Shown piece after piece: positions 56,869 through 64,000 of a DNA stretch of 64,000 bases. The notes under the pieces are model-generated. The model did not search any database, had not been told where the DNA came from, and saw nothing but the letters and a program-made list of their open reading frames with translations. Position 1 is the first letter of the stretch; each line of letters starts with the position of its first letter. Origin of the DNA: Paenarthrobacter ureafaciens (GTDB lineage: Bacteria > Actinomycetota > Actinomycetes > Actinomycetales > Micrococcaceae); assembly GCF_004028095.1 (NCBI RefSeq), contig NZ_SBHM01000007.1, positions 2,728,001 to 2,792,000 on the forward strand. Direction: 5' to 3'. Position numbers and translations under genes: made by a program.

Positions 56869-56941
56869 TCCTCCGTAGCTCAATTGGCAGAGCATTCGAC
56901 TGTTAATCGAAGGGTTACTGGTTCAAGTCCAGTCGGAGGAG
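56869..56941 (+). tRNA. tRNA-Asn (anticodon GTT), copy 1
   Basis: 73 nt. Acceptor TCCTCCG pairs with CGGAGGA plus discriminator G; D arm GCTC/GAGC; anticodon stem TTCGA/TCGAA with loop CTGTTAA (GTT); T arm ACTGG-TTCAAGT-CCAGT. CCA is not encoded. Confidence 0.97.
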
Positions 56942-56950
56942 CGCGCAAAA

Positions 56951-56985
56951 CCCCCGTTCCGGTCAGCCGGAACGGGGGTTTTTTT
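56951..56985 (+). terminator. Terminator after tRNA-Asn copy 1
   Basis: Perfect 12-bp arms 56951-56962 and 56967-56978, loop TCAG, then seven T. Confidence 0.93.
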
Positions 56986-57002
56986 ATACCCCCGGGAGGT
57001 AT
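56986..57002. promoter_or_regulatory. CsoR-like palindrome between the tRNA copies
   Basis: ATACCCCCGGGAGGTAT is a 17-bp palindrome with one mismatched pair and resembles the ATACCCC/GGGGTAT operators of CsoR-family copper sensors. No csoR or copper gene is nearby, so it may be a relic or chance. Confidence 0.25.
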
Positions 57003-57013
57003 GCGGGGCCGAT

Positions 57014-57042
57014 TTCGTTTTTCGGCCAGCCCCTGTTAAGCT
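57014..57042 (+). promoter_or_regulatory. Promoter of tRNA-Asn copy 2
   Basis: TTCGTT (57014-57019), 17-bp spacer, TAAGCT (57037-57042); same as copy 1 except one base in the -35 box. Confidence 0.55.
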
Positions 57043-57056
57043 AATTACCGCTTCAT

Positions 57057-57129
57057 TCCTCCGTAGCTCAATTGGCAGAGCATTCGACTGTTAATCGAAG
57101 GGTTACTGGTTCAAGTCCAGTCGGAGGAG
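57057..57129 (+). tRNA. tRNA-Asn (anticodon GTT), copy 2
   Basis: 73 nt, identical in sequence to the copy at 56869-56941, with all stems intact. Confidence 0.97.
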
Positions 57130-57135
57130 CGTACA

Positions 57136-57177
57136 GAACCCCGCACCGGATCTTCCTGGTGCGGGGTTCATTTTTTT
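57136..57177. terminator. Terminator after tRNA-Asn copy 2, shared with convergent gene
   Basis: Perfect 12-bp arms 57136-57147 and 57158-57169, 10-nt loop, then ATTTTTTT. The T-run touches the stop codon of the reverse gene at 57176, so the hairpin probably serves both directions. Confidence 0.88.
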
Positions 57178-57583
57178 ACACGAAGTCCATCTCCACTTGG
57201 AGGAAGCGGGCCGCCTCCGCGACGGCCGCCTCAAAAGCTTCGTGCTCGGTGGGCGGCGTCCGGGGTTCCCGTGGATGCCATTCGTGCGGAGCCGAGTAGA
57301 CGCGCGTGAAGCCGCCCCCGGGCGGGGCGTAGAAAATTCCGAAGCGCTGCACAGGCCATTCGGGGGACGTCTCGGGGGCCACCAAAAGGGCGGCATCAGC
57401 ATCCGGGTTGTACCACTGGGCTATGGGGCGGCGACGATCATCCGTGAAAAGCCCTGCGGCATAGAGCGCCGCCGATTGGGGACTCGTGACGGAGCACAGC
57501 CTGTCCCACCACAGCGGCAGGATGCGTTCATCCCTGCGCTGCCACGGTGCCGGAAGCGGCTGCAGTTCTTGCCAGTGAGGCAC
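57176..57583 (-). CDS. Conserved hypothetical protein
   Basis: 135 residues, soluble, rich in Trp and Pro (HWQELQPLPAPWQ, LWWDRLCSV, GIFYAPPGGGFTRVYS). No catalytic motif or known domain recognised; the C-terminus is a short helix (FEAAVAEAARFLQ). GTG start without Shine-Dalgarno, with the minus-strand hexamer TAAAGT exactly 6 nt upstream, which supports a real, leaderless gene. Confidence 0.68.
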   Translation of the reverse strand: MPHWQELQPLPAPWQRRDERILPLWWDRLCSVTSPQSAALYAAGLFTDDRRRPIAQWYNPDADAALLVAPETSPEWPVQRFGIFYAPPGGGFTRVYSAPHEWHPREPRTPPTEHEAFEAAVAEAARFLQVEMDFV

Positions 57584-57653
57584 ACATCAACTTTATCGTT
57601 CGGGACGGGTGCGCAACAGGGGCCGGATTGCCTGCCGGACGGCCTGTTGCGGC

Positions 57654-58937
57654 TCAAGGAGCCAGCCCCAGCCGCGGATAGAGCACGTCGAATCCCTTGG
57701 TCAATCCTGCGTTCAGCGCGATGCCTACGTGGCCCCCGTTGGGTATCTCGTAATACGTCACCGCCATGCCGGACTCCCGGGCCGCCGCGGAAACGGCCTT
57801 GGCGGCAGCTACGTAAGTGACGTCGTCGGACCCGACCGTGAAGATGGCGGTGGTGTCCGGGAACTGCCGGCCCTTCATCATGTTGATGGGTTTCAGGGCA
57901 TCGTACGCTGCCTGGTCGCCGTGGAAGATCTCCGCGAGGTTCCCGGACGGATCTTCGGCGCCGGGGAATTCTTCGCCGGAGATGTCAACCACGTTGCCCC
58001 ACATCTGCGGGTACTTTACCGCGAAGGAAATGGCGCACTGTCCACCGTTGGAGTACCCGGCAATGGTCCAGTATTTGCGGTCCGGGAGGATGTTCAGGTT
58101 TTCCTTGGCCCACGTGACGACGTCCACGTTGATGTACTTCTCGACGTTCCCGTATTTGGCCGTGTCCAGGCAAAGCGTGTCGTCCTGGTCCGGTCCGATC
58201 TGGTCTGCCACGATCGCGATGGGCGCCAAGCCCTTGTTCTTCGCCGCGAAATCGTCCAGGGCAGCCGAGACGTACTGGGGATCGGGCAGCCCCGGCTGCC
58301 CCATCATCAGCACATAAAGCGGAAGCCGTGGCGGGTTCTCCGTCAGCGCGGCAGGTGGCAGATAAATGCCCGCCGGGCGCGCATTGAAGCCCGAGGCCGT
58401 GGCCGGGATGACCTGGGTGCCCACCCTGCCCGCCGTGGGCATGTCAGCCGGGGGCTCCCAGTTCTGCCACAGCGGTCCGGTTGGTATGGCGGAGTCCGGA
58501 TTGGGCTTCTCCAGCTGGATCTGGCCCTCGGTTGAGATGCCAAAGGCCGATCCCAAGGTGTTGTTCAGACCGAACTCGGTGTTGATGCCCAGTGCCGGGA
58601 CCACGAGGAAAACAGGGATGGAGAAAGCCGCCAGTACCTTCCGCCGGACTGAGCTGCTCCTGAAGCTCACCGTCGCCAGTCCGAGGGCAGCGAACGCAGC
58701 GATGGACCAGAACCACACCCATGGGGTCAGGCCCACATGGAAGACATCCATGACGTCCTCCACGAGCCATACTGTCAGCCAGCCCAGCAGGCCGGCCACC
58801 AGGATCGCCAGGAGTGCGGTCCTGAGCCACCGCCACGACGGACGAAGGAGCAGCAGGAGAAAGAAGCCGACGCCGATCGCAATGGCTATGGACATCACCA
58901 CGGGACCGGTGATGTCGGTCCTCAGGATGGCATTCAC
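57654..58937 (-). CDS. Membrane-anchored esterase, alpha/beta hydrolase (esterase D / mycolyltransferase-like)
   Basis: 427 residues from GTG 58937, which overlaps the stop of the upstream synthase by 4 bp (GTGA). Four N-terminal transmembrane helices (about 9-105), then an extracytoplasmic esterase domain: oxyanion/strand LPLYVLMMGQPG, nucleophile Ser in AGYSNGGQCA near 305, late Asp (FTVGSDD) and His (NGGHVGIALNAG) near 405. Coupling to an aminoacyl-phosphatidylglycerol synthase suggests it may remove aminoacyl groups from lipids (inference). Confidence 0.85.
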   Translation of the reverse strand: MNAILRTDITGPVVMSIAIAIGVGFFLLLLLRPSWRWLRTALLAILVAGLLGWLTVWLVEDVMDVFHVGLTPWVWFWSIAAFAALGLATVSFRSSSVRRKVLAAFSIPVFLVVPALGINTEFGLNNTLGSAFGISTEGQIQLEKPNPDSAIPTGPLWQNWEPPADMPTAGRVGTQVIPATASGFNARPAGIYLPPAALTENPPRLPLYVLMMGQPGLPDPQYVSAALDDFAAKNKGLAPIAIVADQIGPDQDDTLCLDTAKYGNVEKYINVDVVTWAKENLNILPDRKYWTIAGYSNGGQCAISFAVKYPQMWGNVVDISGEEFPGAEDPSGNLAEIFHGDQAAYDALKPINMMKGRQFPDTTAIFTVGSDDVTYVAAAKAVSAAARESGMAVTYYEIPNGGHVGIALNAGLTKGFDVLYPRLGLAP

Positions 58938-61462
58938 TGCGCCGGTTCCCGGGCCACCATGTGGCGCAGCAGTCCGGCGCTCCGGGCAGGGGACAATCCC
59001 GGCAGGTAGGCCGAGCCCACCGCCAGGCCGATTGACGGAAGGGACAGGGGATCCTGGTAGTACATGTACAGGGTCCGGTGTTCGGGCTGGAAACGGGATT
59101 TGAAGGCCGCGAGCGACTTGAAGCCATACATGGGTTCCAAGGCGTTCCCCAGGAGGGCAAGCACCCGGTCCAAGGCGCTGTGGTCGCCTTCGCCCGGGTC
59201 CGTACCGTCGCCGCTGCCTGTGGTGTTCCGGCTGTCGGTGTTGGCGAGCGGGGAGCCGGACAACGAGATCTGCGGCACGTCCTCCTTGAAGTGGTTCACC
59301 GCCGAAGCAATGAGGAATTCCATCACTCCCTTGAACCCGGTTGTGCGCCGCCGCATGAAGTCCAGTGTCCAACCGGTCACTGCCCCATCGGTGAAAACAG
59401 GCAGCCAACTGGTAACACCGTGGACCAGGCCGTCATCGTCCACAGCCACGCAACACAGGACCTCGGGGTCCTTGAGTTCGTCAAGGCCGCCCAGCGTGAA
59501 ACCCATCTCCGGCAGGGCTTTGTCCGCCACCCACTCCTCGGAGATCTCCGCCAACTGTGCCCGGATGCCCGGCGGCATCATCCGGTAATGGTGCCACTGG
59601 TCCGTGATGGAAAGTTTGTCCGCGCGATTGAGGGCCGTGCGGACGTTCTGCCATTCCTTGCCCTTGAACGTCATCGTCTGGATGTTCAGGAGGGTCTCTT
59701 CGGCGACCTCGAGCTTGCGGAAGCCGCGGGGGAGGAGCGGGCCATCCAGCTCGTCCGTTGCGGAATAGAAACAGGGAGTGAGGCCCAGGGCCGAGCAGTG
59801 GGCCAGGAATCCCGTGGCGGCGTCCGCATGGTGTTCCGCGGCACCGAACGGCCCGGCCACCGTGAGGGCAACGCCGTTGTGGACCTGGTAGGCGACGCCT
59901 GCTTTGCGATCCGGCGTGAACCAGTATTGGTTGTTCTCCCACAGCGCCATCCAGGACAACGACCCGCCGCCGTCGTGGATCAGCTCGCGGGCGTGGCCAA
60001 GGTCGGCTGCAGGGTCGGTCGCGACGGCCCGGAACTTTTGGTAGTTGCCCAGCACCAGGAACAGGATGCACAGCCAGATGACGTCCCCGCCCAGGCCGTA
60101 GAGGACGGTGCTGAGAAGACCTTGGGGAAGTTCGGTGACGAACGGGACCGGGAACGGTACGAGGATGTGCGTCAGCTGCCCTGCAAGGTCCCACCCCGTG
60201 GAGCGTCCCGGATTTCCCCCAAGGAACCAAAAAAGCGCATAGAGGGCTACTGCCGCACCAGCCATGATCAACGTGGTCCGGCCGAGGACGCGATAGCTGG
60301 CGTCACTGGATTCGACCCTGAACTTATGCCGGTTGGCCAGGAGGAGGAAAACGATGATCAAAGGGGCCACAATGGCGGGGATGGCGTACAGCAGCAAGTA
60401 GCCGACGTCGTCGTTGCCGAGCGTCACGTCGGGGTCGGTGACGTACTGGAGCACGGCGAAGGTAGTGACAGCCACCAGGTACAACTGGATGGTGAGGGTC
60501 AGCCGGTAGGCAAGGCGGCGTCCCCGGCGCAGGCCCTCGGCGCACACCAGCAGCAGCAAGACCGGTATCAAGCTCAGGATGGTGGCACCAAAGCTTTGGA
60601 CACCCACCACGCCTTGCAGGGTGACGCAGCTTTGGTCGTCGTCGCAGGCCTCGCGGACCTCGTCCGCCGTCGGACTGGCCTGCAGCATCACCTGCGACAC
60701 CACCGACAGGGGACCGACGTCCAGAGTGCCGGTGAGCTGCGTCAGCAGCGGTCCCACAGCGAACACGCCCACCACGGTGCCCACCAGGAAACGGGTCTCC
60801 CGAAGGCTCGACGAGTGCAGCTTCCCTGCCTGGCGCCGGAGTATCCACGATTGGGCGGCCCAACCCGCCAGGATGCCGATGACTGCTCCGCTGAGGGCCT
60901 GCAAGGTCTGGGCCACGCCCACGAAGAGCGCAAACATGAGCGTCGCCGCCACCAGCCACGTCCGCAGCCGCCGGCGCCACAGGGACTCAAGCGCCGCCGT
61001 CGAGCATCCCAGGGCGGCAGCGGCACCGCCGTAAGCACCCACCACATACTCGCCGCCCAGGAAGCTGAGCCATTGATCGCTGTTGTCCGTGCCGTATTCC
61101 ACCAGTGCCACCAGCACCAACGCGCTCAGGGCTGAACCCGCCACAAAGGCGGCCAAGGCAAGCCAAGGGCCCATGGTCCGCTCGGCGATGCCCACCCCGA
61201 TGAGGATCATCACGGTGCAGGCGAGATAGTCCAGGAGGGAGGAGGCAAAGAACCCTGACGTAAAGACCGCCCACCAAGGCCCGGGCTCCACGGCCAAGCC
61301 GATTCCCACCTGTTCAAGAAGCGGTTCAGGAGGGCCGGCGAGCAAGCTACCGGTGGTTGCACCCACAATCCAGAGGACTGCGATGAGTCCCAGCGTCAAC
61401 GGCAACTTGCGCATGGCAGCCAAGCGTCGCCAGTTGCCCTTTTGTTCCACAGCCGTACTCAT
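58934..61462 (-). CDS. Aminoacyl-phosphatidylglycerol synthase (MprF-like, DUF2156) with rhomboid-like N-terminus
   Basis: 842 residues. About 13-14 transmembrane helices: the first six (about 15-215) resemble a rhomboid domain, but the GxSG serine position reads GAYGG, so it would be inactive as a protease; then further helices to about 490. C-terminal DUF2156 GNAT-fold transferase (about 500-800: WKN-like WQNVRTALNRADKL, FMRRRTTGFKGVMEFLI, ISLSGSPLA). This domain transfers an amino acid from aminoacyl-tRNA to phosphatidylglycerol or a related lipid, lowering surface charge. ATG with GGAGGGG upstream. Which amino acid is used cannot be told. Confidence 0.87.
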   Translation of the reverse strand: MSTAVEQKGNWRRLAAMRKLPLTLGLIAVLWIVGATTGSLLAGPPEPLLEQVGIGLAVEPGPWWAVFTSGFFASSLLDYLACTVMILIGVGIAERTMGPWLALAAFVAGSALSALVLVALVEYGTDNSDQWLSFLGGEYVVGAYGGAAAALGCSTAALESLWRRRLRTWLVAATLMFALFVGVAQTLQALSGAVIGILAGWAAQSWILRRQAGKLHSSSLRETRFLVGTVVGVFAVGPLLTQLTGTLDVGPLSVVSQVMLQASPTADEVREACDDDQSCVTLQGVVGVQSFGATILSLIPVLLLLVCAEGLRRGRRLAYRLTLTIQLYLVAVTTFAVLQYVTDPDVTLGNDDVGYLLLYAIPAIVAPLIIVFLLLANRHKFRVESSDASYRVLGRTTLIMAGAAVALYALFWFLGGNPGRSTGWDLAGQLTHILVPFPVPFVTELPQGLLSTVLYGLGGDVIWLCILFLVLGNYQKFRAVATDPAADLGHARELIHDGGGSLSWMALWENNQYWFTPDRKAGVAYQVHNGVALTVAGPFGAAEHHADAATGFLAHCSALGLTPCFYSATDELDGPLLPRGFRKLEVAEETLLNIQTMTFKGKEWQNVRTALNRADKLSITDQWHHYRMMPPGIRAQLAEISEEWVADKALPEMGFTLGGLDELKDPEVLCCVAVDDDGLVHGVTSWLPVFTDGAVTGWTLDFMRRRTTGFKGVMEFLIASAVNHFKEDVPQISLSGSPLANTDSRNTTGSGDGTDPGEGDHSALDRVLALLGNALEPMYGFKSLAAFKSRFQPEHRTLYMYYQDPLSLPSIGLAVGSAYLPGLSPARSAGLLRHMVAREPAQ

Positions 61463-61545
61463 GTGATGTCCCCTCCACAGGCAGGCGCGGGTAACCCCGG
61501 CTGGCCACTATTCTGCCTTGCGGGCCCTTGGAAGGGGAGACGTTC

Positions 61546-61725
61546 CTACTCCCTGTTCCAGGGACCGGGATTCACGCGGTACAGCAGGGCCGAGCCAATG
61601 ACGGCGCCCAGGATGGCGCCGAACAACGCGCTGCCGGCGAGGCGGCCCAGCAAGGCTCCGACGACGGCGCCAAGCAAGGCTCCGAGGAACAGGCCACGGC
61701 CGTTGCGGTGCGGTTTTTTCGCCAT
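61546..61725 (-). CDS. Small glycine-zipper membrane protein
   Basis: 59 residues. Basic start (MAKKPHRNGR) then two hydrophobic helices (about 11-29 and 31-49) with regular small residues in GALLGAVVGALLGRLAGSAL, typical of glycine-zipper membrane proteins. ATG 61725 was chosen because the longer open frame is antisense-type overlap with the MFS gene. Weak ribosome site. Function unknown. Confidence 0.55.
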   Translation of the reverse strand: MAKKPHRNGRGLFLGALLGAVVGALLGRLAGSALFGAILGAVIGSALLYRVNPGPWNRE

Positions 61726-61760
61726 GGGTTCCAGCCTATGCGCACCACGGGTGAATCGCC

Positions 61761-62984
61761 TCAGTGGATGGACGGGACCGAACGGGGACGGACCACCAGC
61801 CACAGCGCACAAATGGCTCCGGAGATGCACACGACCTGGACAGCGCCCATGGGCACTGCCGAACTGACGCCGAGCCAACCGACCACCGGGGGAACCACAC
61901 CTGCCATAAGGAACTGGGCTGCGCCCAGCATGGAGGCCGCTGTGCCGGCTTGGGCCCCGTGATTGGCCAGGGACAAGACCTGGACGCATGGGAACATGAA
62001 GCCGGTGGCGCAGATGTAGAACCACAGCGGGACCAGGATGCCCCACAGTCCCACCTGCATCAGGTCCAGGACGATGATCAGCGCGGCCATCACCAGCATG
62101 AAGAGTGTGGCTCCGGCAACAATCCACTGCGGTGCCACCCGCTTGATGAGCCGGGAACTGATCTGCACGCCTGCCACGATGCCCAGTGAATTGACGCCGA
62201 ACAACAGGCCGTACTCCTGGGCGGAGAAGTCGTAAATGTCCTGGAAGAGGAACGTCGAGGCAGACAAGTATGCGAACAGGCCGCCGAAGTTCAGGCTTCC
62301 CACCATCAGCATGCCCACGAAGATACGGTCCGTCAGCACCTTCTTGTAGCGCTGGCGGACAGTGACGTCGGACTTTCCGCGCTGCTCGGCCGGAAGGGTT
62401 TCCTTGATGAAGAAGATGGCCGCCAGGATCACCAGCGTGCCGTAGCAGGCAAGGAAGTAGAAGATGCCGGGCCACGGGAGCACCAGCAGCAATTGGGACC
62501 CGATGATCGGGGCAAGGATGGGAGCCAAACCGTTCACGAGCGACATGCGCGAGAACATCCGGACCATGGCGTAGCCGTGGAAGAGGTCACGGACCATCGC
62601 CATTGCCACCACGCCGCCGCCGGCCGCGCCGATGCCCATCAGCACGCGGAACAGGGAGAGGACGCCGATGTCCGTGGAAAGGGCGGCGCCCAGAGAGGAA
62701 CCGATGTGAAGCGCCGTCGCAAGAATCAGCGGCAACCTGCGACCGAATTTGTCGCTGAAGGGCCCCACCACCAGTTGTCCCAGGCCGAACCCGACCGTGG
62801 TGCCGGTCAGTGTCAGCTGGATAGCGGCCGCGGAGACGTCGAAGCTCTCCTCAAGCGCGGGAAACGCCGGCAGGTAGAGGTCTACCGTGAAGGGGCCCAA
62901 AGCCGTCAATGCACCGAGGAGCAGGATATAGACAAGCTTTTCGCGTCGGCTCAGGGAATCGCCCGGAGTGAGGTGATGGGTCAC
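61761..62984 (-). CDS. Bcr/CflA-family multidrug efflux MFS transporter
   Basis: 407 residues, 12 transmembrane helices. MFS motif A appears as GPFSDKFGRRLPL near 75-87, and the N-terminal DLYLPAFPALEESF is diagnostic of Bcr/CflA pumps, which export drugs such as bicyclomycin or other substrates with proton exchange. GTG start 62984 with AGGATGG upstream. 35 bp before the small glycine-zipper gene on the same strand. Confidence 0.92.
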   Translation of the reverse strand: MTHHLTPGDSLSRREKLVYILLLGALTALGPFTVDLYLPAFPALEESFDVSAAAIQLTLTGTTVGFGLGQLVVGPFSDKFGRRLPLILATALHIGSSLGAALSTDIGVLSLFRVLMGIGAAGGGVVAMAMVRDLFHGYAMVRMFSRMSLVNGLAPILAPIIGSQLLLVLPWPGIFYFLACYGTLVILAAIFFIKETLPAEQRGKSDVTVRQRYKKVLTDRIFVGMLMVGSLNFGGLFAYLSASTFLFQDIYDFSAQEYGLLFGVNSLGIVAGVQISSRLIKRVAPQWIVAGATLFMLVMAALIIVLDLMQVGLWGILVPLWFYICATGFMFPCVQVLSLANHGAQAGTAASMLGAAQFLMAGVVPPVVGWLGVSSAVPMGAVQVVCISGAICALWLVVRPRSVPSIH

Positions 62985-63162
62985 GATTATCCATCCTATG
63001 GTGAAACATCATATTTATGGGCCCATGGCGGGCGCGCCGCAGGCTCGATGGCTGAAGTTCAGCACGAACCTGAATGATAGTTTTGAGGACAAGTGCCTGC
63101 GGCGTGCTGTTTGGCCGCTTTCACCCATCACGAAGCCCAGAGGAAGCAGTTAGGCGGAACCC
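62985..63162. promoter_or_regulatory. Divergent intergenic region, MFS / holin-like gene
   Basis: 178 bp. AT-rich patch CATCATATTTATG (63008-63020) next to the MFS start may hold its promoter. No clear operator palindrome was seen. Confidence 0.3.
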
Positions 63163-64000
63163 ATGAGCGGACGTCACACCAGTCGGACCGGCAAAGGCCC
63201 AGCCATCCGTAGTTTGCCGAAGACCCTCAAGCTCGTTGCCCGTTTGGCACCCAGGCAACTGAATGACGAACTGGCGCTGGCCAGGGTCGAACTGAAACGC
63301 AAAGCCGCACAGGTAGGTGTGGCGGGTGCGTTCTTCGGCGTTGCCCTCGTCTTCCTGATGCTCCTGGTCATTGCACTGGTGGTGGCAGCCATCCTCGGCC
63401 TTGCCACCATTATGCCCGGATGGCTCGCAGCCCTGATCGTTGCTGCGGTGTTCCTGCTGATTGTTGCCCTGGGTGCCTTGATAGGCACCGCCAAGTTCAG
63501 GGCAGCCATGCCGCTGGTTCCGGAGGATACTATCCGCGGGATCAAGCATGACCTGGGCATTGCCAAGGAAGGCTCGGCCTTCGATGAGTCCATCCTTGAT
63601 CCCAATTCCCCCGCAGCCAAGGCGGCCAAGGCCCAAAAGGAAGCTGAAGCGCAAAAAGCGAAGGCTGAGAAAGCGGCCAAGGAGGCCGCCAAGGACGCCG
63701 ATGCCGCCAAGGCACCCACCGAAGCTGAACTGCGGCGCCGGCTGGACAAGCGCCGCGAGCACCTTACCGGTGTCCGCGACGAACTTGGCGAGGAGCTTGA
63801 CGTCAAGAAGCAGGGGCAGGCATTGCTGGAGACTGCCAACCAGAAACTGCAGGAAGGCCGTGAATTTGCGGCCGCCAAGTTCGCCGCTGCCGGCGAATCG
63901 GTTCCCGAGGACTTCACCGGGCGCCTTGCCGCCCGCTGGAAGGACCTCGTGGCGTTTGCTGCCGCTGCCGCCGTCTTCGTGGTTGCGCTACGGAAGCTGC
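63163..64000 (+). CDS. Holin-X-type (phage_holin_3_6-like) membrane protein, 3' end beyond window
   Basis: Open from ATG 63163 (AGGCGGAACCC upstream) to the window end with no stop, at least 279 residues. Basic N-terminus, two transmembrane helices near 58-85 and 86-105 separated by a Pro (LVVAAILGLATIMPGWL), then a long Ala/Lys-rich coiled coil (about 145-190, KAEKAAKEAAKDADAAK) and a C-terminal hydrophobic segment (about 262 onward). The first 130 residues match the actinobacterial holin superfamily often encoded outside phages. Role unproven; cell-envelope related is a guess. Confidence 0.8.
   Translation, partial: MSGRHTSRTGKGPAIRSLPKTLKLVARLAPRQLNDELALARVELKRKAAQVGVAGAFFGVALVFLMLLVIALVVAAILGLATIMPGWLAALIVAAVFLLIVALGALIGTAKFRAAMPLVPEDTIRGIKHDLGIAKEGSAFDESILDPNSPAAKAAKAQKEAEAQKAKAEKAAKEAAKDADAAKAPTEAELRRRLDKRREHLTGVRDELGEELDVKKQGQALLETANQKLQEGREFAAAKFAAAGESVPEDFTGRLAARWKDLVAFAAAAAVFVVALRKL

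Larger units (their letters stand above)
56820..57131. repeat. Tandem duplication of promoter plus tRNA-Asn (188-bp period)
   Basis: Segments 56820-56943 and 57008-57131 (124 bp each) are identical except one base (C/T at 56830/57018). They include the upstream promoter and whole tRNA; the terminators after each copy differ. Confidence 0.95.

Noticed and set aside
56869-57129. tRNA-Asn locus as an integration site of a mobile element
   Set aside because: No integrase and no partial tRNA copy; both copies are whole and carry promoters, so simple tandem duplication is a better explanation.
59078-61135. 685-codon + strand frame opposite the MprF-like gene
   Set aside because: Antisense of a clear membrane enzyme; His/Gln/Arg-rich, no motif.
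61546-62475. 309-codon reverse frame overlapping the MFS gene
   Set aside because: The part over the MFS gene is an out-of-frame shadow; only the last 59 codons (61546-61725) look real and are listed.

Overview
The window is a high-GC actinobacterial chromosome segment, most likely Arthrobacter sensu lato (Micrococcaceae, for example Paenarthrobacter or Pseudarthrobacter). This rests on the SAM-IV riboswitch in front of metX (a class known from actinomycetes), the GatCAB / LigA / DnaG / Dgt / GlyS protein types, many GTG/TTG starts and many start codons that appear leaderless. The genus call is inference from protein style and gene content. No rRNA, CRISPR, prophage, integrase or insertion sequence was found; two tRNA-Asn genes are present.

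Layout. 1-8560: the 3' part of a type VII secretion-like cluster (FHA/zinc-ribbon protein, membrane Ser/Thr kinase, small FHA-like/winged-helix protein, a 1482-residue EssC/EccC-type ATPase with FHA domain, and an exported anchored Pro/Ala-rich protein). 8605-11747: ligA and an inositol-monophosphatase, followed by an 11-codon stub that looks like the start of a lost AAA ATPase gene, cut by a reverse-strand flavin monooxygenase. 13387-14346: GNAT and RidA. 14417-18480: a CitA/CitB-type two-component system divergent from a CitMHS citrate transporter. 18553-21918: gatCAB, ended by a strong terminator. 22047-28227: a LacI-regulated carbohydrate ABC importer (two permeases, lipoprotein, LacI, Gfo/Idh dehydrogenase; no ATPase gene). 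28216-31546: LysR divergent from tdh-kbl (threonine to glycine). 31561-31803: two arrays of 32-bp G/C-skewed tandem repeats in opposite orientation. 31811-34137: FAD amino-acid oxidase-like gene and hutI. 34340-38814: SIS isomerase, ROK kinase, PfkB kinase, class II aldolase and DeoR regulator, a compact phospho-sugar catabolic operon. 38858-43768: CPBP protease, VOC protein, metY, SAM-IV riboswitch, metX, SHOCT protein. 43887-45553: a lone membrane protein and an AAA ATPase, probably accessory. 45564-56786: SGNH hydrolase, carboxylesterase, S4 protein, DMT transporter, glyS, GNAT, YibE/F, dusB, dgt, dnaG. 56820-57177: a 188-bp-period tandem duplication of promoter plus tRNA-Asn. 57176-64000: hypothetical protein, an esterase overlapping an MprF-like aminoacyl-phosphatidylglycerol synthase, a 59-residue glycine-zipper protein, a Bcr/CflA efflux pump, and the start of a holin-X-type membrane protein.

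How genes work together: MetY and MetX form the direct-sulfhydrylation route to methionine, with metX under SAM control. Tdh and Kbl convert threonine to glycine, and the following oxidase might act on the product. CitA/CitB should switch on CitM. The SIS-ROK-PfkB-aldolase set looks like stepwise isomerisation, phosphorylation and cleavage of an amino-sugar or galactitol-type phosphate. The most unusual material is the kinase/FHA/EssC cluster, the 32-bp repeat arrays, the pseudo-rhomboid MprF with its overlapping esterase, the AAA ATPase locus with duplicated promoter repeats, and a recurring -10 box exactly 6 nt before the start codon of about a dozen genes.
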